A stretch of 64,000 bases of DNA from Aegilops tauschii subsp. strangulata. Lineage: Eukaryota; Streptophyta; Magnoliopsida; Poales; Poaceae. Made by a program: the position numbers and the translations under genes. Of the stretch, positions 46,457 through 59,259 are shown piece by piece. The notes beneath the pieces are model-generated. The model had not been told where the DNA came from. It worked only from the letters and a program-made list of their open reading frames with translations, and ran no database searches. Every line of letters starts with the position of its first letter. Positions within the stretch are counted from its first letter, which is position 1. The DNA is taken from the NCBI RefSeq assembly GCF_002575655.3, contig NC_053040.3, positions 459,840,780 through 459,904,779 of the forward strand. Reading direction: 5' to 3'.

Positions 46457-46976
46457 TGAGAGTTGTTTTTGTTTTTGTTTATATTAGAGTTATATAAAGC
46501 TTGAAGATTGACGATGTACACTCCATGTGTCTCGTAATAAATGAAAATATCACCTCAAAAATAATCTTCTTTTGAGATACATGCCATCAATCTTGATTGG
46601 CCAAAGAGTTCATAGACTCCTTAGACTCCATCTAGTACTTCTTGTTCTGCCACAATTTAGACTCTTGCTGTTTTGTACTGGTTCTTACACCACCCTCCCT
46701 CTCCCACTTGTGTGTGGGAGACACCAAATGTAACTTTCCAATGTAAATTGTAACCATCCTTCTTGGGTACTTATTTAATACAGAGCACAATGGGAGCCTC
46801 TCCCACTGTCTGAAAATTTCAAAAAAAAAATCTTGATTGGCCAAAGCTTCAAACTTGTGGTTTACTTATTTCTGTCTTTAGGATCCGCCAAAACTCCAAT
46901 CAGTATTTTTTTTCACAATATGCACAAGTGTGCATATCATGTACCCCCTCTAAACTAACATATGATCTTTCCCTAA
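46457..46976. other. Intergenic sequence, nothing recognised
   Basis: AT-rich stretch. A short run at 46700-46810 loosely resembles a retroelement 3' end but is too weak to call. Confidence 0.4.
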
Positions 46977-47051
46977 AAAAACTAATATATGACCTTTTAG
47001 ATCGCTAAAGTAGTGATCTAAAAGGTCTTATATTAGTTTAGATACGGAGTA
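46977..47051. repeat. Stowaway-type hairpin remnant
   Basis: Arms AAACTAATATATGACC and GGTCTTATATTAGTTT flank a core AGATCGCTAAAGTAGTGATCT. The right end TACGGAGTA fits a Stowaway terminus. The left terminus is rearranged: a second start, CCCCCTCTAAACTAACATA, lies just upstream at about 46945. Confidence 0.7.
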
Positions 47052-47328
47052 CTAAAGAATAGTCGGCAAGATAGGTAGAATTGCTCAACCGACGCCTCCA
47101 TTGTCTCAGCTAAATCTAGGTAGTCCTACACATGCAAGCTCCCACTCAACGCTGCGAAAACCCCGAATAGATCGCCTCTTAGCAGGCCAGTAATGCTCCA
47201 AGCTCTCCCCTCCTGTTCGATCTTACCCACGATTACCTAAACTGAAGGGGTAGCTCCGGCAAACACATCGCGTTTTTGTGCTTCCAAATCTCCCACAACA
47301 CCAGGATTAAAATGGAGTTGACGTTCTT

Positions 47329-47940
47329 CTAGTGCTTTCTGCCAACCAACAGGAGCGCCAATCCAGTATAAATCAGGTGAAGGCACCTAGTCTGGCTTAC
47401 CCACGCCGGTAGAACCACAGTCCAGACCCGCCTAGCAGCGACGCATGTGAGTGGGATGTGATTCATCGTTTCATGATCCTGATTGCAGAGGGGGCATGCA
47501 GACTGACATGGCACCCCACGATGTGTTAGTCGATCAGAGGTCCAGCACCGGTTCCGGAGTGCTAGCCATGTGAAGAACCGGCATGAGAGAGATGCTCTCG
47601 ATTTCCAAGAGAATTCTGCATAGGGAGCCACTTTTCTCCCCACAAACTTGGCGGCACAAGAAGAACGTGCCGAGAAGGATCCATCACATAACAACGAACC
47701 ACGTTTGCAACTCGTTCAACCAGATCAACCACGACAATGCGCGACCAAAGAATGAGGAATTGTTGCATCTCTGCCTGTGTTAGATTTGGCCCGATGTCCC
47801 TATTCCCCATGATTCCTGCCGCAATTGTCCTTGAGCACTTGATCAGGGGCGCAAGATCCTCAATACAATGTCTGCTGAGGCATCAATCTTCCCTAATTAG
47901 TGCCAGCTTGCCATCCCTTAACGCTACCGTTGTCACCACC
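47329..47940 (-). pseudogene. LINE reverse transcriptase C-terminal fragment (zf-RVT region)
   Basis: Two overlapping frames (47329-47694 and 47562-47810) carry the end of a plant L1-type LINE ORF2. CRFFTWLALRNRCWTSDRL is followed by a zinc-binding CPLCNQDHETMNHI motif and a TCVAARRVW segment. Upstream, WSRI-VVDLVE fits the linker before this domain. There are at least two frame breaks and no RT core or endonuclease. The 3' end and poly(A) tail are not evident, so this is an old truncated copy. Confidence 0.75.
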
Positions 47941-48548
47941 TGATAGATTTTCCTTGACTCTATTGGGATTGGGATGTCCAGTCATTATTTTCATGGACCA
48001 TCCAAAACATCATCTAAGAATACATCTATTATAATTTCGCAGAAGCCGCATAGGCGCATCGCATCCCAGCTACAACCCTCCCCCAGCAGCACGCAAGAGC
48101 ACACACCCGTTGTAGGGCATGCTAACTTAAGCACACGACCGTATGTGGAACTCGAGGAGGCCAAAATATGTGCGCCAACTGGCCATTGCACATCACCCTC
48201 CGCTCTAGCTGCATCGCAAGCCGAACCTACAACCACCTCCATCCCCCTACAATCATCGGGGTTCAAATGTGCCATCGATGGTACGCCACGCCATCCATCG
48301 TAGCGTCCCCTTCCCCTTGCGCACATTCTCTTGAGGGCTTTGCGTTGAGGGCCACAGGTCTGACCCCGCCACGTCCACACGGACATTTCCAGGTGGATGC
48401 CATAGGTGGCACCAGAGGGGGGAGCAGACAATAGTCATGGAATATTAGTATCGACAAAGTTACTACACATGTGCTTACCATGTTTTTCTACTGATGCTGA
48501 TCTTGTGTGATATGCCAAGCGCACAGCAAGCCAATGGATGCAAACTAA
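47941..48548. other. Intergenic sequence, unassigned
   Basis: Open frames on both strands (for example 47991-48431) overlap one another and show no known domain. It may be further degraded LINE sequence. Confidence 0.4.
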
Positions 48549-48699
48549 GGGCATCTCCAATGCCGACCCTCAAACAACCCACAACCGTTTAGATTGCACG
48601 GTCCGGATGTGTTTTACCATCCAACGTGGTCCTATATCGGTCTGCCGATCAGTCCGGATGTACTTTTCCCGCAAACCAGAAACAAAACTGGGAGGGGAG
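48549..48699. mobile_element. Possible PIF/Harbinger terminal fragment
   Basis: GGGCATCTCCAATGCCGACC directly follows TAA at 48546-48548, which fits a Harbinger-type terminus with a 3-bp duplication. Only one end is present; the family-B LTR at 48700 interrupts it. The assignment rests on the terminal bases only. Confidence 0.35.
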
Positions 48700-49570
48700 T
48701 GATGTCTACCACGCAACTTTATTCTTGTAGACACGTGTTGGGCCTCCAAGCGCAAAGTTTTATAGGACAGTAGTAATTTTCCCTCAAATGGATGACCTAA
48801 GGTTTATCAATCCATGAGAGGTGTAGGATGAAGTTGGTCTCTCTCAAACGAGCCAGCAACCAAATACAAGAAATCTCTTGTGTCCCCAACACACCCAATA
48901 CAATGACAAATTGCATAGGTGCACCAGTTCGGCGAAGAGATGGTGATAAAAGTGTAATATGGATGGTAGAAATATATTTTTATAATCTGAATAAATACAA
49001 ACAGCAAGGTAGCAAATAGTAAACGGGCACAAAAACGGTATTGCAATGCTTGAAAATGAGGCCCAGGGTCCGTACTTTCACTAGTGCAACCTCTCAACAA
49101 TGCTAATATAATTGGATCATATAACCATCCCTCAACATGCGATGAAGAATCACTCCAAAGTTCCTATCTAGCGGAGAACATCAGAATAAATTGTTTGTAG
49201 GGTACGAAACCACCTCAAAGCTATTCTTTTCGTTCGATCTATTCAAGAGTTCGTACTAAAACAACACAAAGCTATTCTTTTTGTTCGATCTATCCTAGAC
49301 TTCGTACTAAAATAACACCAAAGCAAATTCATATTCATAATACTCAATCCAACACAAAGAACATCAAAGAGTGCCCCAAGATTTCTACCGGAGAAACAAA
49401 GACAAGAACGTGCATCAACCCCTATGCATAGATTACCCCAATGTCACCTCGGGAATCCACGAGTTGAGTGCCAAAACATATATCAAGTGAATCAATACGA
49501 TACCCCATTGTCACCACGAGTATTCAATTGCAAGACATATATCAAGTGTTCTCAAATCCATAAAAGTATT
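48700..49570 (-). mobile_element. Diverged family-B LTR fragment
   Basis: It starts TGATGTCTACCACGC and follows the LTR of element B for about 870 bp, with many substitutions and small indels. The WIS-like element at 49571 interrupts it. The remainder is not visible in the window. Confidence 0.8.
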
Positions 49571-51311
49571 TGTTGGGGAACGTAGTATTTCAAAAACAAT
49601 TCCTACGATCATGCAAGATCTATCTAGGAGAAGCATAGTAACGAGCGGGGAGAGTGTGTCTATGTACCCTCGTAGACCGAAAGCGGAAGCGTTTAGTAAC
49701 GCGGTTGATGTAGTCGAACGTCTTCGCGATCCAACCGATCCAAGTACCAAACACACGGCACCTACGCGATCTGGACACGTTCAGCTCGGTGACGTCCCTC
49801 GTACTCTTGATCCAGTTGAGGCCGAGGGAGAGTTTCGTCAGCACAACGGCGTGGTGGCGGTGATGATGAAGTTATCGACGCAGGGCTTCGCCTAAGCACT
49901 ACGACGATATGACCGAGGTGTGTAACTGTGGAGGGGGGCACCGCACACAGCTAAGAGAAGGCTTGGTGTGTCTTTGGGGTGCCCCCTGCCCACGTATATA
50001 AAGGAGGGAGGAAGAGGAGGTTGGCCTAGGAGGGGCGCGCCTATAGGGGGAGTCCAACTAGGATTCCCAATCCTAGTTGGAGTCCCCTTGCTTTTCCAAG
50101 AGGAGAGAGAGGGAAGGAGTAGGAGAGGGAGAAGGAAAGAGAGGGGGGCGCCGCCCCCTCCCTAGTACAATTCGGACTTGCCATGGGGGGGGGGGCGCGG
50201 TCTCCCCTTGAGGCCCTTCTCTCCTTTCCCGTATGGCCCATTAAGGCCCACACTTCCCCCGGCGAATTCCCGTAACTCTCCGGTACTCCGAAAAATACCC
50301 GAATCACTCAGAACCTTTCCGATGTCCGAATATAGCCTTCCAATATATCGATATTTACCTCTCGACCATTTTGAGACTCCTCGTCATGTTCGTGATCTCA
50401 TCCGGGACTACGAACAAACTTCGGTACATCAAAACACATAAACTCATAATACGAATCGTCATCGAACGTTAAGCATGCGGACCCTACGGGTTCGAGAACT
50501 ATGTAGACATGACCGATACACCTCTCCGGTCAATAACCAATAGCGGAATCTGGATGCTCATATTGGCTCCTACATATTCTACGAAGATCTTTATCGGTCA
50601 AACCACATAACAACATACGTTGTTCCCTTTGCCATCGGTACGTTACTTGCCCGAGATTCGATCGTCGGTATCACCATACCTAGTTCAATCTCATTACCGG
50701 CAAGTCTCTTTACTCGTTCCGTAATGCATCATCCCGTAACTAACTCATTAGTCACATTGCTTGCAAGGCTTATACTGATGTGCATTACCGAGAGGGCCCA
50801 GAGATACCTCTCCGATTCACGGAGTGACAAATCCTAATCTTGATCTATGACAACCCAACAAACACCTTCGGAGACACCTGTAGAGCATCTTTATAATCAC
50901 CCAGTTACGTTGTGATGTTTGATAGCACACAAGGTGTTCCTCCGGTATTCGGGAGTTGCATAATCTCATAATCTGAGAACATGTATAAGTCATGAAGAAA
51001 GCAATAGCAATAAAACTAAACGATCATTTATGCTAAGCTAACGGATGGGACTTGTCCATCAAATCATTCTCCTAATGATGTGACCTCGTCCATCAAATGA
51101 CAACACATGTCTATGGTCAGGAAACTTAACCATCTTTGATTAACGAGCTAGTCTAGTAGAGGCATACTAGGGACACTTTGTTTTGTCTATGTATTCACAC
51201 ATGTATCAAGTTTCCGGTTAATACAATTCTAGCATGAATAATAAACATTTATCATGATATAATGAAATAAAATAATAACTTTATTATTGCCTCTAGGGCA
51301 TATTTCCTTCA
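49571..51311 (-). repeat. 3' LTR of the WIS-like element
   Basis: A 1741-bp LTR, TGTTGGGGAACG to TTTCCTTCA on the plus strand. Its partner is 56394-57922. It includes a run of ten or more G near 50188. Confidence 0.9.
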
Positions 51312-51326
51312 GTCTCCCACTTGCAC
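51312..51326 (-). other. Polypurine tract of the WIS-like element
   Basis: On the minus strand it is GTGCAAGTGGGAGAC, identical to the tracts of both Angela copies despite the decay elsewhere. Confidence 0.8.
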
Positions 51327-51639
51327 TAGAGTCAATAATCTAGTTCACATCGCCATGAGATTTAACATCAATAGTTCACATCACCATGTGATTAACACCC
51401 ATAGTTTACATCTCCATGTGACCAACACTCAGAGGGTTTACTAGAGTCAATAATCTAGTTCACATCGCTATGTGATCAACACCCAAAGAGTACTAAGGTG
51501 TGATCATGTTTTGCTTGTGAGAGAAGCTTAGTCAATGGGTCTGTCACTTTCAGAGCCGTATGTATTTTGCAAATTTTCTATGTCTACAATGCTCTGCATG
51601 GAGCTACTCTAGCTAATTGCTCCAACTTTCAATATGTAT

Positions 51640-54600
51640 CCAGATTTGACTCAGAGTCATCTGGATCGGTGTAAAAGCTTGCATCACGTAACTCTTTACG
51701 ACGAACTCTTTATCACCTCCATAACCGAGAAATATTTCCTTAGTCCTCTAAGGATAATTTTTGACCAATGTCCGGTGATCTACTCCTAGATCACTATTGT
51801 ACTCCCTTGCCAAACTCAGGGTAGGGTATGCAATAGGTCTGGTACACATCATGGCATACTTTATAGAACCTATGGCTGAGGCATAGGGAATGACTTTCAT
51901 TCTCTCTCTATCTTCTGCCGTGGTCGAGCTTTGAGTCTTACTCAACTTCACACCTTGCAACACAAGAAAGAACTCCTTCTTTAACTGTTCCATTTTGAAC
52001 TACTTCAAAATCTTATCAAGGTATGTATTCATTGAAGAATCTTATCAAGCGTCTTGATCTATCTCTATAGATCTTGATGCTCAATATGTAAGCAGCTTCA
52101 CCGAGGTCTTTCTTTGAAAAACTCCTTTAAAACACTCCTTTATGCTTTCCAGAAAATTCTACATCATTTCCGATCAACAATATGTCATTCACCTATACTT
52201 ATCAGAAAGGCTGTAGTGCTCCCACTCACTTTCTTGTAAATACAGGCTTCATTACAAGTCTATATAAAACCATATGATTTGATCACACTATCAAAGCATA
52301 TATTCCAACTCCGAGAGGCTTGCACCAGTCCATAAATGGATCGCTGGAGCTTGCACACTTTGTTAGCACCTTTAGGAACGACAAAACCTTCTGGTTGCAT
52401 CATATACAACTCTTCTTTGAGATATCCATTAAGGAATGCAGTTTTGACATCCATTTGCCAAATTTCATAAAATGTGTCAGTTGCTAACATGATTCGGACA
52501 GACTCTAAGCATCGATACGAGTGAGAAAATCTCATCGTAGACAACACCTTTAACTTGTCGAAAACCTTTTGCGACAATTCCAGCTTTGTAGATAGCAACA
52601 CTACTATCAGCATCCGTCTTCCTCTTGAAGATCCATTTATTCTTAATGGCTCACCGATCATCGGGCAAGTCAATCAAAGTCCATACTTTGTTCTCATACA
52701 TGGATCCCATCTCAGATTTCATGGCCTCAAACCCTTTCGCGGAATCTGGGCTCATCATCGCTTCCTCATAGTTCATAGGTTCGTCATGGTCTAGTAACAT
52801 GGATTACCGTACCACTCTAGTGCGGAACATATTCTGTTTGACCTACGAGGTTCGGTAGTAACTTGATCTGAAGTTTCATGATCATCATCATTAACTTCCT
52901 CACTAATTGGTGTAGGCATCACTAGAACTGATTTCTGTGATGAACTACTTTCCAATTTGGGAGAAGGTACAATTACCTCATCAAGTTCTACTTTCCTCCC
53001 ACTCACTTTTTTCGAGAGAAACTTCTTCTCTAGAAAGGAAAGGATCCATTCTTAGCAACGAATATATTGCCTTCGGATCTGTGATAGAAGGTGTACCCAA
53101 CAGTTTCATTTGGGTATCCTATGAAGACGCATTTCTCCGATTTGGGTTCGAGCTTATCAGGTTGAAACTTTTTCACATAAGCATCACAGCCCCAAACTTT
53201 AAGAAACGACAGCTTAGGTTTCCTGCTAAACCACAGTTCATATGGTGTCATCTCAACGAATTTAGATGGTGCCCTATTTAAGTGAATGCAGCTGTCTCTA
53301 ATGCATAACCCCAAAATGATAGTGGTAAATCGGTAAGAGACATCATAGATTGCACTATATCTAATAAAGTACGGTTACGACGTTCGGACACACCATTATG
53401 CTGTGGTGTTCCAGGTGGCGTGAGTTGCGAAACTATTCCACATTGTTTCAAATGAAGACCAAAATCGTAACTCAAATATTCGTCTCTGTGATCAGATTGT
53501 AGAAACCTTATTTTCTTGTTACGATGATTTTCCCCTTCACTCTGAAATTCTTTGAACTTTTCAAATGTTTCAGACTTATGTTTCATCAAGTAGATATACC
53601 CATATCTGCTCAAATCATCTGTGGAGGTCAGAAAATAACGATACCCGCTGCGAGCCTCAACACTCATCAGACCGCATACATCAGTATGTATTATTTCCAA
53701 TAAGTCAGTTGCTCGCTTCATTGTTCCGGAGAACGAAGTCTTAGTCATCTTGCCCATGAGGCATGGTTCGCAAGCATCAAGTGATTCATAATCAAGTGAT
53801 TCCAAAAGTCCATCAGCATGGAGTTTCTTCATGCACTTTTCACCAATATGACCTAAACGGCAGTGCCACATCTAAGTTGCACTATCATTATTTACTTTGC
53901 ATCTTTTGGCTTCAATATTATGAATATGTGTATCACTACGATCGAGATTCAATAAACCATTTATATTGAGTGTATGACCATAGAAGGTTTTATTCATGTA
54001 AATAGAACAACAATTATTCTTTGACTTAAATGAATAATTGTATTGCAATAAACATGATCCAATCATATTCATGCTCAACGTAAACACCAAATAACATTTA
54101 TTTTAGTTCAACATTAATCCCGAAGGTAAAGGGAGTGTGCGATGGTGATCTTATCATCCTTGGAATCACTTCCAACTCACATCATCACCTCACCCTCAAT
54201 TAGTCTATGTTTATTTTGCAACTCTCGTTTCGAGTTACTACTCTTAGCAAATGAACCAGTATCAAATACCGAGGGGTTGCTATAAACACTAGTAAAGTAC
54301 ACATCAATAACATGTATATCAAATATACCTTTGTTCACTTTTCCATCCTTCTTATCCACCAAGTATCTAGGGCAGTTCCACTTCCAGTGACCATTTCCTT
54401 TGCAGTAGAAGCACTCAGTTTCAGGCTTGGGTCTAGTTTTGGGCTTCTTCATGGGAGTGGCAACTTGCTTGCCATTCTTCTTGAAGTTCCTTTCTTTCCC
54501 TTGCCCTTTTACTTGAAACTAGTGGTCTTGTCAACCATCAACACTTGATGCTTTTCTTGATTTCTACCTTCGTTGATTTCAGCATCACGAAGAGCTCGGG

Positions 54601-55140
54601 AATTGTTTTCGTCATCCCTTGCATATTATAGTTCATCTCGAAGTTCCAGTAACTTGGTGACAGTGACTAGAGAACTTTGTCAATCACTATCTTATCTGGA
54701 AGATTAACTCCCACTTGATTCAAGCGATTGTAGTACTCAGACATTCTGAGCACATGCTCACTGGTTGAGCTATTCTCCTCCATCTTGTAGGCAAAGTACT
54801 TGTCAGAGGTCACATACCTCTCGACTCGGGAATGATTCTGAAATACCAATTTCAGCTCTTGGAACATCTCATATGCTCCATGGCGTGCAAAACGTTTTTG
54901 AATTCCCGGTTCTAACCCGTAAAGCATGGTGCACTAAATTATCAAGTAGTCATCATACCGAGCTTTGTCAAACGTTCATAACGTCTGCATCTGCTCCTGC
55001 AATAGGTCCGTCACCTAGCGATGCATCAAGGACATAATTCTTCTGTGCAGCAATGATGATAATCCTCAGATCACGGAGCTAGTCCGCATCATTGCTACTA
55101 ACATCTTTCAACTTATTTTTCTCTAGGAACATATCATAAA
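51640..55140 (-). pseudogene. WIS-like gag-pol remnant
   Basis: Fragments of one Copia polyprotein are in order on the minus strand. Gag is at 54667-54927. The zinc knuckle (CFYCKGNGHWKWNC) and start of protease are at 54177-54452. The protease-integrase linker is at 53872-54090. The integrase is at 53278-53871 and 53030-53314, with WHCRLGHIG, HTDVCG and HNGVSE. The linker is at 52791-53006. RT is at 52260-52673, with WQMDVKTAFLNG. A late RT piece is at 51748-51993. The gag start codon is lost and an early stop precedes Gag. The YVDD segment near 52200 is disrupted, and most of RNase H (51330-51640) is deleted or unrecognisable. Confidence 0.88.
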
Positions 55141-56379
55141 TAAACGGGGAAGCTATACGCGAGCAATTGATCTACAACATAGATATGCAAATACTATCAG
55201 GACTAAGTTCATCATAAATTTAAGTTCAATTAATCATATTACTTAAGAACTCCCACTTAGATAGACATCCCTCTAGTCATCTAAATGATCACGTGATCCA
55301 TATCAACTAAACCATGTCCGATCATCACGTAAGATGGAGTAGCTTTCAATGGTGAACATCACTATGTTGATCATATCTACTATATGATTCACGCTCGACC
55401 TTTCGGTCTCAGTGTTCCGAGGCCATATCTGCATATGCTAGGCTCGTCAAGTTTAACCCGAGTATTCTGCGTGTGCAAAACTGGCTTGCACCGATTGAAT
55501 GTGAATGTAGAGCTTATCACACCCGATAATCACGTGGTGTCTCGGCATGATGAACTGTCGCAACAGTGCATACTCAGGGAGAACACTTATACCTTGAAAT
55601 TTAGTGAGAGATCATCTTATAATGCTACCAACGTACTAAGAAAAATAAGATGCATAAAAGATAAACATCACATGCAATCAAAAAAAGTGATATGATATGG
55701 CCATCATCATCTTGTGCCTTTGATCTCCATCTCCAAAGCACCGTCATGATCACCATCGTTACCGGCTTGACACCTTGATCTCCATCGAAGCATCATTGTC
55801 GTCTTGCCAATATTGTTTCTACGACTATCGCTACCGCTTAGTGATAAAGTAAAGCAATTACACAGCGATTGCATTTCATACAATAAAGCGACAACCATAT
55901 GGCTCATGCCAGTTGCCGATAAATGTTACAAAAGATGATCATCTCATCCAACAATTTATATATCATCACGTCTTGACCATATCACATCACAGCAAGCCCT
56001 GCAAAAACAAGTTAGACGTCCTCTACTTTGTTGTTGCAAGTTTTACATGGCTGCTGCGGGCTTAGTAAGAACCGTTCTTACCTACGCATCAAAACCACAA
56101 CGATTTCTCGACAAGTGTGTTGTTTTAACCTTCAACAAGGATCGGGCGTAGTCACACTTGATTCAACTAAATTTGGAGAAACAGACACCCACTAGCCACC
56201 TGTGTGCGAATCACGGCGGTAGAACCAGTCTCATGAACGCGGTCATGTAATGTCGGTCTGGGCCGCTTCATCCAACAATACCGCCGAATCAAAGTATGAC
56301 ATCCTGGTAAGCAGTATGACTATTATCGCCCACAACTCTTTGTGTTTAACTCGTGCATATAACCTCTACGCATAGACCT
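55141..56379 (-). other. WIS-like untranslated leader
   Basis: It corresponds to the Angela leader, but has only one copy (near 55414) of the segment that is duplicated in Angela. No protein-like frame is present. Confidence 0.6.
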
Positions 56380-56392
56380 GGCTCTGATACCA
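56380..56392 (-). other. Primer binding site of the WIS-like element
   Basis: On the minus strand it reads TGGTATCAGAGCC, the canonical initiator tRNA-Met match, one base from the LTR. Confidence 0.88.
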
Positions 56393-56393
56393 C

Positions 56394-57922
56394 TGTTGGG
56401 GAATGTAGTATTTTAAATTTTTTGCCTACGATCACGCAAGATCTATCTAGGAGAAGCATAGCAACGAGTGGGGAGAGTGTGTCTACGTACCCTCGTAGAC
56501 CGAAAGCGGAAGCGTTTATTAACGCGGTTGATGTAGTCGAACGTCTCCGCGATCCAACCGATCCAAGTACCGAACACACCGCACCTCCGCGGTCTGCACA
56601 CGTTCAGCTCGGTGACGTCCCTCGTACTCTTGATCTAGTTGAGGCCGAGGGAGAGTTTCATCAGCACAATGGCGTGGTGACGGTGATGATGAAGTTACCG
56701 AAGCAGGGCTTCGCCTAAGCACTACGACGATATGACCGAGGTGTGCAACTGTGGAGGGGGGCACCGCACACAGCTAAGAGAATGCTTGGTGTGTCTTTGG
56801 GGTGCCCCCTGCCCACGTATATAAAGGAGGGAGGAAGAGGAGGCTGGCCTAGGAGGGGCGCGCCTATAGGGGGAGTCCAACTAGGATTCCTAATCCTAGT
56901 TGGAGTCCCCTTCCTTTTCCAAGAGGGGAGAGAGGGAAGGGGTAGGAGAGGGAGAAGGAGAAGGAAAGAGAGGGGGGCGCCGCCCCCTCCCTAGTACAAT
57001 TCGGACTTGCCATGGGGCGGGGCGGGGGGCGTGGCCACCCCGTGAGGCCCTTCTCTCCTTTCCCGTATGGCCCATTAAGGCCCACTACTTCCCCCGGCGA
57101 ATTCCCGTAACTCTCCGGTACTCCGAAATATACCCGAATCACTCGAAACCTTTCCGATGTCCGAATATAGCCTTCCAATATATCGATCTTTACCTCTCGA
57201 CCATTTCGAGACTCCTCGTCATGTCCGTGATCTCATCCGGGACTCCGAACAAACTTCGGTACATCAAATCACATAAACTCATAATACAAATCGTCGACGA
57301 ACGTTAAGCGTGCGGACCCTACGGGTTCGAGAACTATGTAGACATGACCGAGACACCTCTCCGGTTAATAACCAATAGCGGAACCTGGATGCTCATATTG
57401 GCTCCTACATATTCTACGGAGATCTTTATCGGTCAAACCGCATAACAACATACGTTGTTCCCTTTGCCATCGGTACGTTACTTGCCCGAGATTCGATCGT
57501 CGGTATCACCATACCTAGTTCAATCTCGTTACCGGCAAGTCTCTTTACTCGTTCCGTAATGCATCATTCCGTAACTAACTCATTAGCCACATTGCTTGCA
57601 AGGCTTATAGTGATGTGCATTACCGAGAGGGCCTAGAGATACCTCTCCGATTCACGGAGTGACAAATCCTAATCTTGATCTATGCCAACCCAACAAACAC
57701 CTTCGGAGACACCTGTAGAGCATCTTTATAATCACCCAGTTACGTTGTGACGTTTGATAGCACACAAGGTGTTCCTCCGGTATACGGGAGTTGCATAATC
57801 TCATAATCTGAGAACATGTATAAGTCATGAAGAAAGCAATAGCAGTAAAGTTAAACGATCATTTATGCTAAGCTAACGGATGGGTCTTGTCCATCACATC
57901 ACTCTCCTAATTATGTGACCAC
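56394..57922 (-). repeat. 5' LTR of the WIS-like element, interrupted
   Basis: It matches 49571-51311 for about 1.53 kb. It is cut after ATTATGTGACC by the CACTA end at 57923. The remaining part of the LTR would lie right of the window. Confidence 0.88.
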
Positions 57923-58363
57923 CACTACAAAAAAATACACTTCCATGATGATACGTGTTTGTCACAGTAGGTCGCGTTTTTTGTCATGCATGTACATCCA
58001 TGACAAATTTATGACAGAATCAAGATAGTCATACCTGTGCTGTCGTAGAAGTGTTCCATGACATTACCAAAATTATCATCACGGAAGTGTCCACTTCCAT
58101 GATGATAAATCGTGCGTCACAGAAGTGCTTTCGTCAAGAGTGACCGACACGTGGCATCCACCGTAACGGAACGCCGTTAAGCTATCGGGTCAGGTTTTGG
58201 ATCCGATAACCCGTTAACAACCCTGACCATGGGATTTTCCACGTGTAAAATCATCATTGGCTGGAGGACACACGTGTCAGGTCCGCGTTGGCACAGGTAT
58301 CACTCATCCAATGGGCGAGACGCGCCTATCATATGTTGACACGTGGACCGGCCCATCAAGTTT

Positions 58364-58690
58364 AAATGGGCCGGCCCAACTGAAGGCCCACAAGATTTTG
58401 CGGACCATAATGGGCCGGCCCAGCTAAAGGCCCACGAGATTTTGCGGACCATAATGGGCTGGCCCAGCTAAAGGCCCACAAGATTTTGCGGGCCATAATG
58501 GGCCGGCCCAGGTAAAGGCCCACAAGATTTTTGTGTGCCATAATGGGCCGGCCCAGGTAAAGGCCCACAAGATTCTTGCGGATCATAATGGGCCGGCCCA
58601 GCTAAAGGCCCACGAGATTTCGCCGACATTAATGGGCCGGCCCAGCTGTAGGCCCACAAGATTTTGAGGACCCTAGTAGGCCGGCCCATT
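58364..58690. repeat. Tandem array of about eight 44-bp units with GGGCCGGCCC
   Basis: Units at about 58368, 58412, 58456, 58500, 58545, 58590, 58634 and 58678 share AATGGGCCGGCCCAGCTAAA and a GGCCCACAAGATTTTG part. GGGCCGGCCC is a perfect palindrome. Looser, degraded copies with GGCCC and GGCCT motifs continue to about 59250. The array is probably the subterminal repeat block of the CACTA element, where transposase is expected to bind. Confidence 0.85.
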
Positions 58691-59259
58691 AACTGGCTGC
58701 CATGTTTTGGGCCAAATGCCGGCCCATATTTGATTCGGTCCATTAATGGCCTGTCACGCTCCGGGCCTAATAGTGGCCCATATGAGATCCGGCGCGTTAA
58801 AAGCCTACCACGTTCTGGGCCAAATTACGGCCCAGATCAGGTCCGGCCCTTTAAGAGGCTTTGGGCTCAATTATGGCCCATATCAGATTCGGCCCGTCAA
58901 CTGGACACTATGTTTTTGGGCCCACTTGCTAAAGGCCCACTTAGTAATTCGGCCTGATATTAGTTTTGGCCTGTTAAGGGTCTGTTTAACATTTCAGCCC
59001 TATATTAATTTCAGCCTGTTAAAAGCCCGTCATATAGTTGGGCCTAACTACGGCCCGGTTTGCATCCGGCCTGCTCGCATCCGATATCTGATTGGGCCAA
59101 ACAAGGACCGAGACAATTTTGGCCTGTTAAAAGCCCGTGATTTGATTCGCACAATCATGGGCCGGGGTTCATTTCAGGCTGCTGCCGGCCCGTGAGCTGT
59201 TCGGCACGTTTTAGGCCCAACCTACATCGTGATTGCATGACGGCCCGATTATGTACCGT

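Larger units (their letters stand above)
49571..57922 (-). mobile_element. WIS-like Copia LTR retrotransposon, decayed
   Basis: A minus-strand element with its 3' LTR at 49571-51311 and 5' LTR at 56394-57922; the latter is cut by a CACTA insertion. It has a canonical PBS and a polypurine tract. LTR ends on the minus strand read TGAAGGAAATATGCCC, as in WIS/BARE, whereas the Angela copies have TGTTGGAAATATG. The LTRs differ at clearly more sites than those of Angela-1, and the coding region is full of stops and indels, so it is older. Confidence 0.88.

Noticed and set aside
58364..58690. Regular spaced repeats resembling a CRISPR array
   Set aside because: This is a plant nuclear sequence. The units are contiguous 44-bp tandem repeats without unique spacers, and they lie in a CACTA element.
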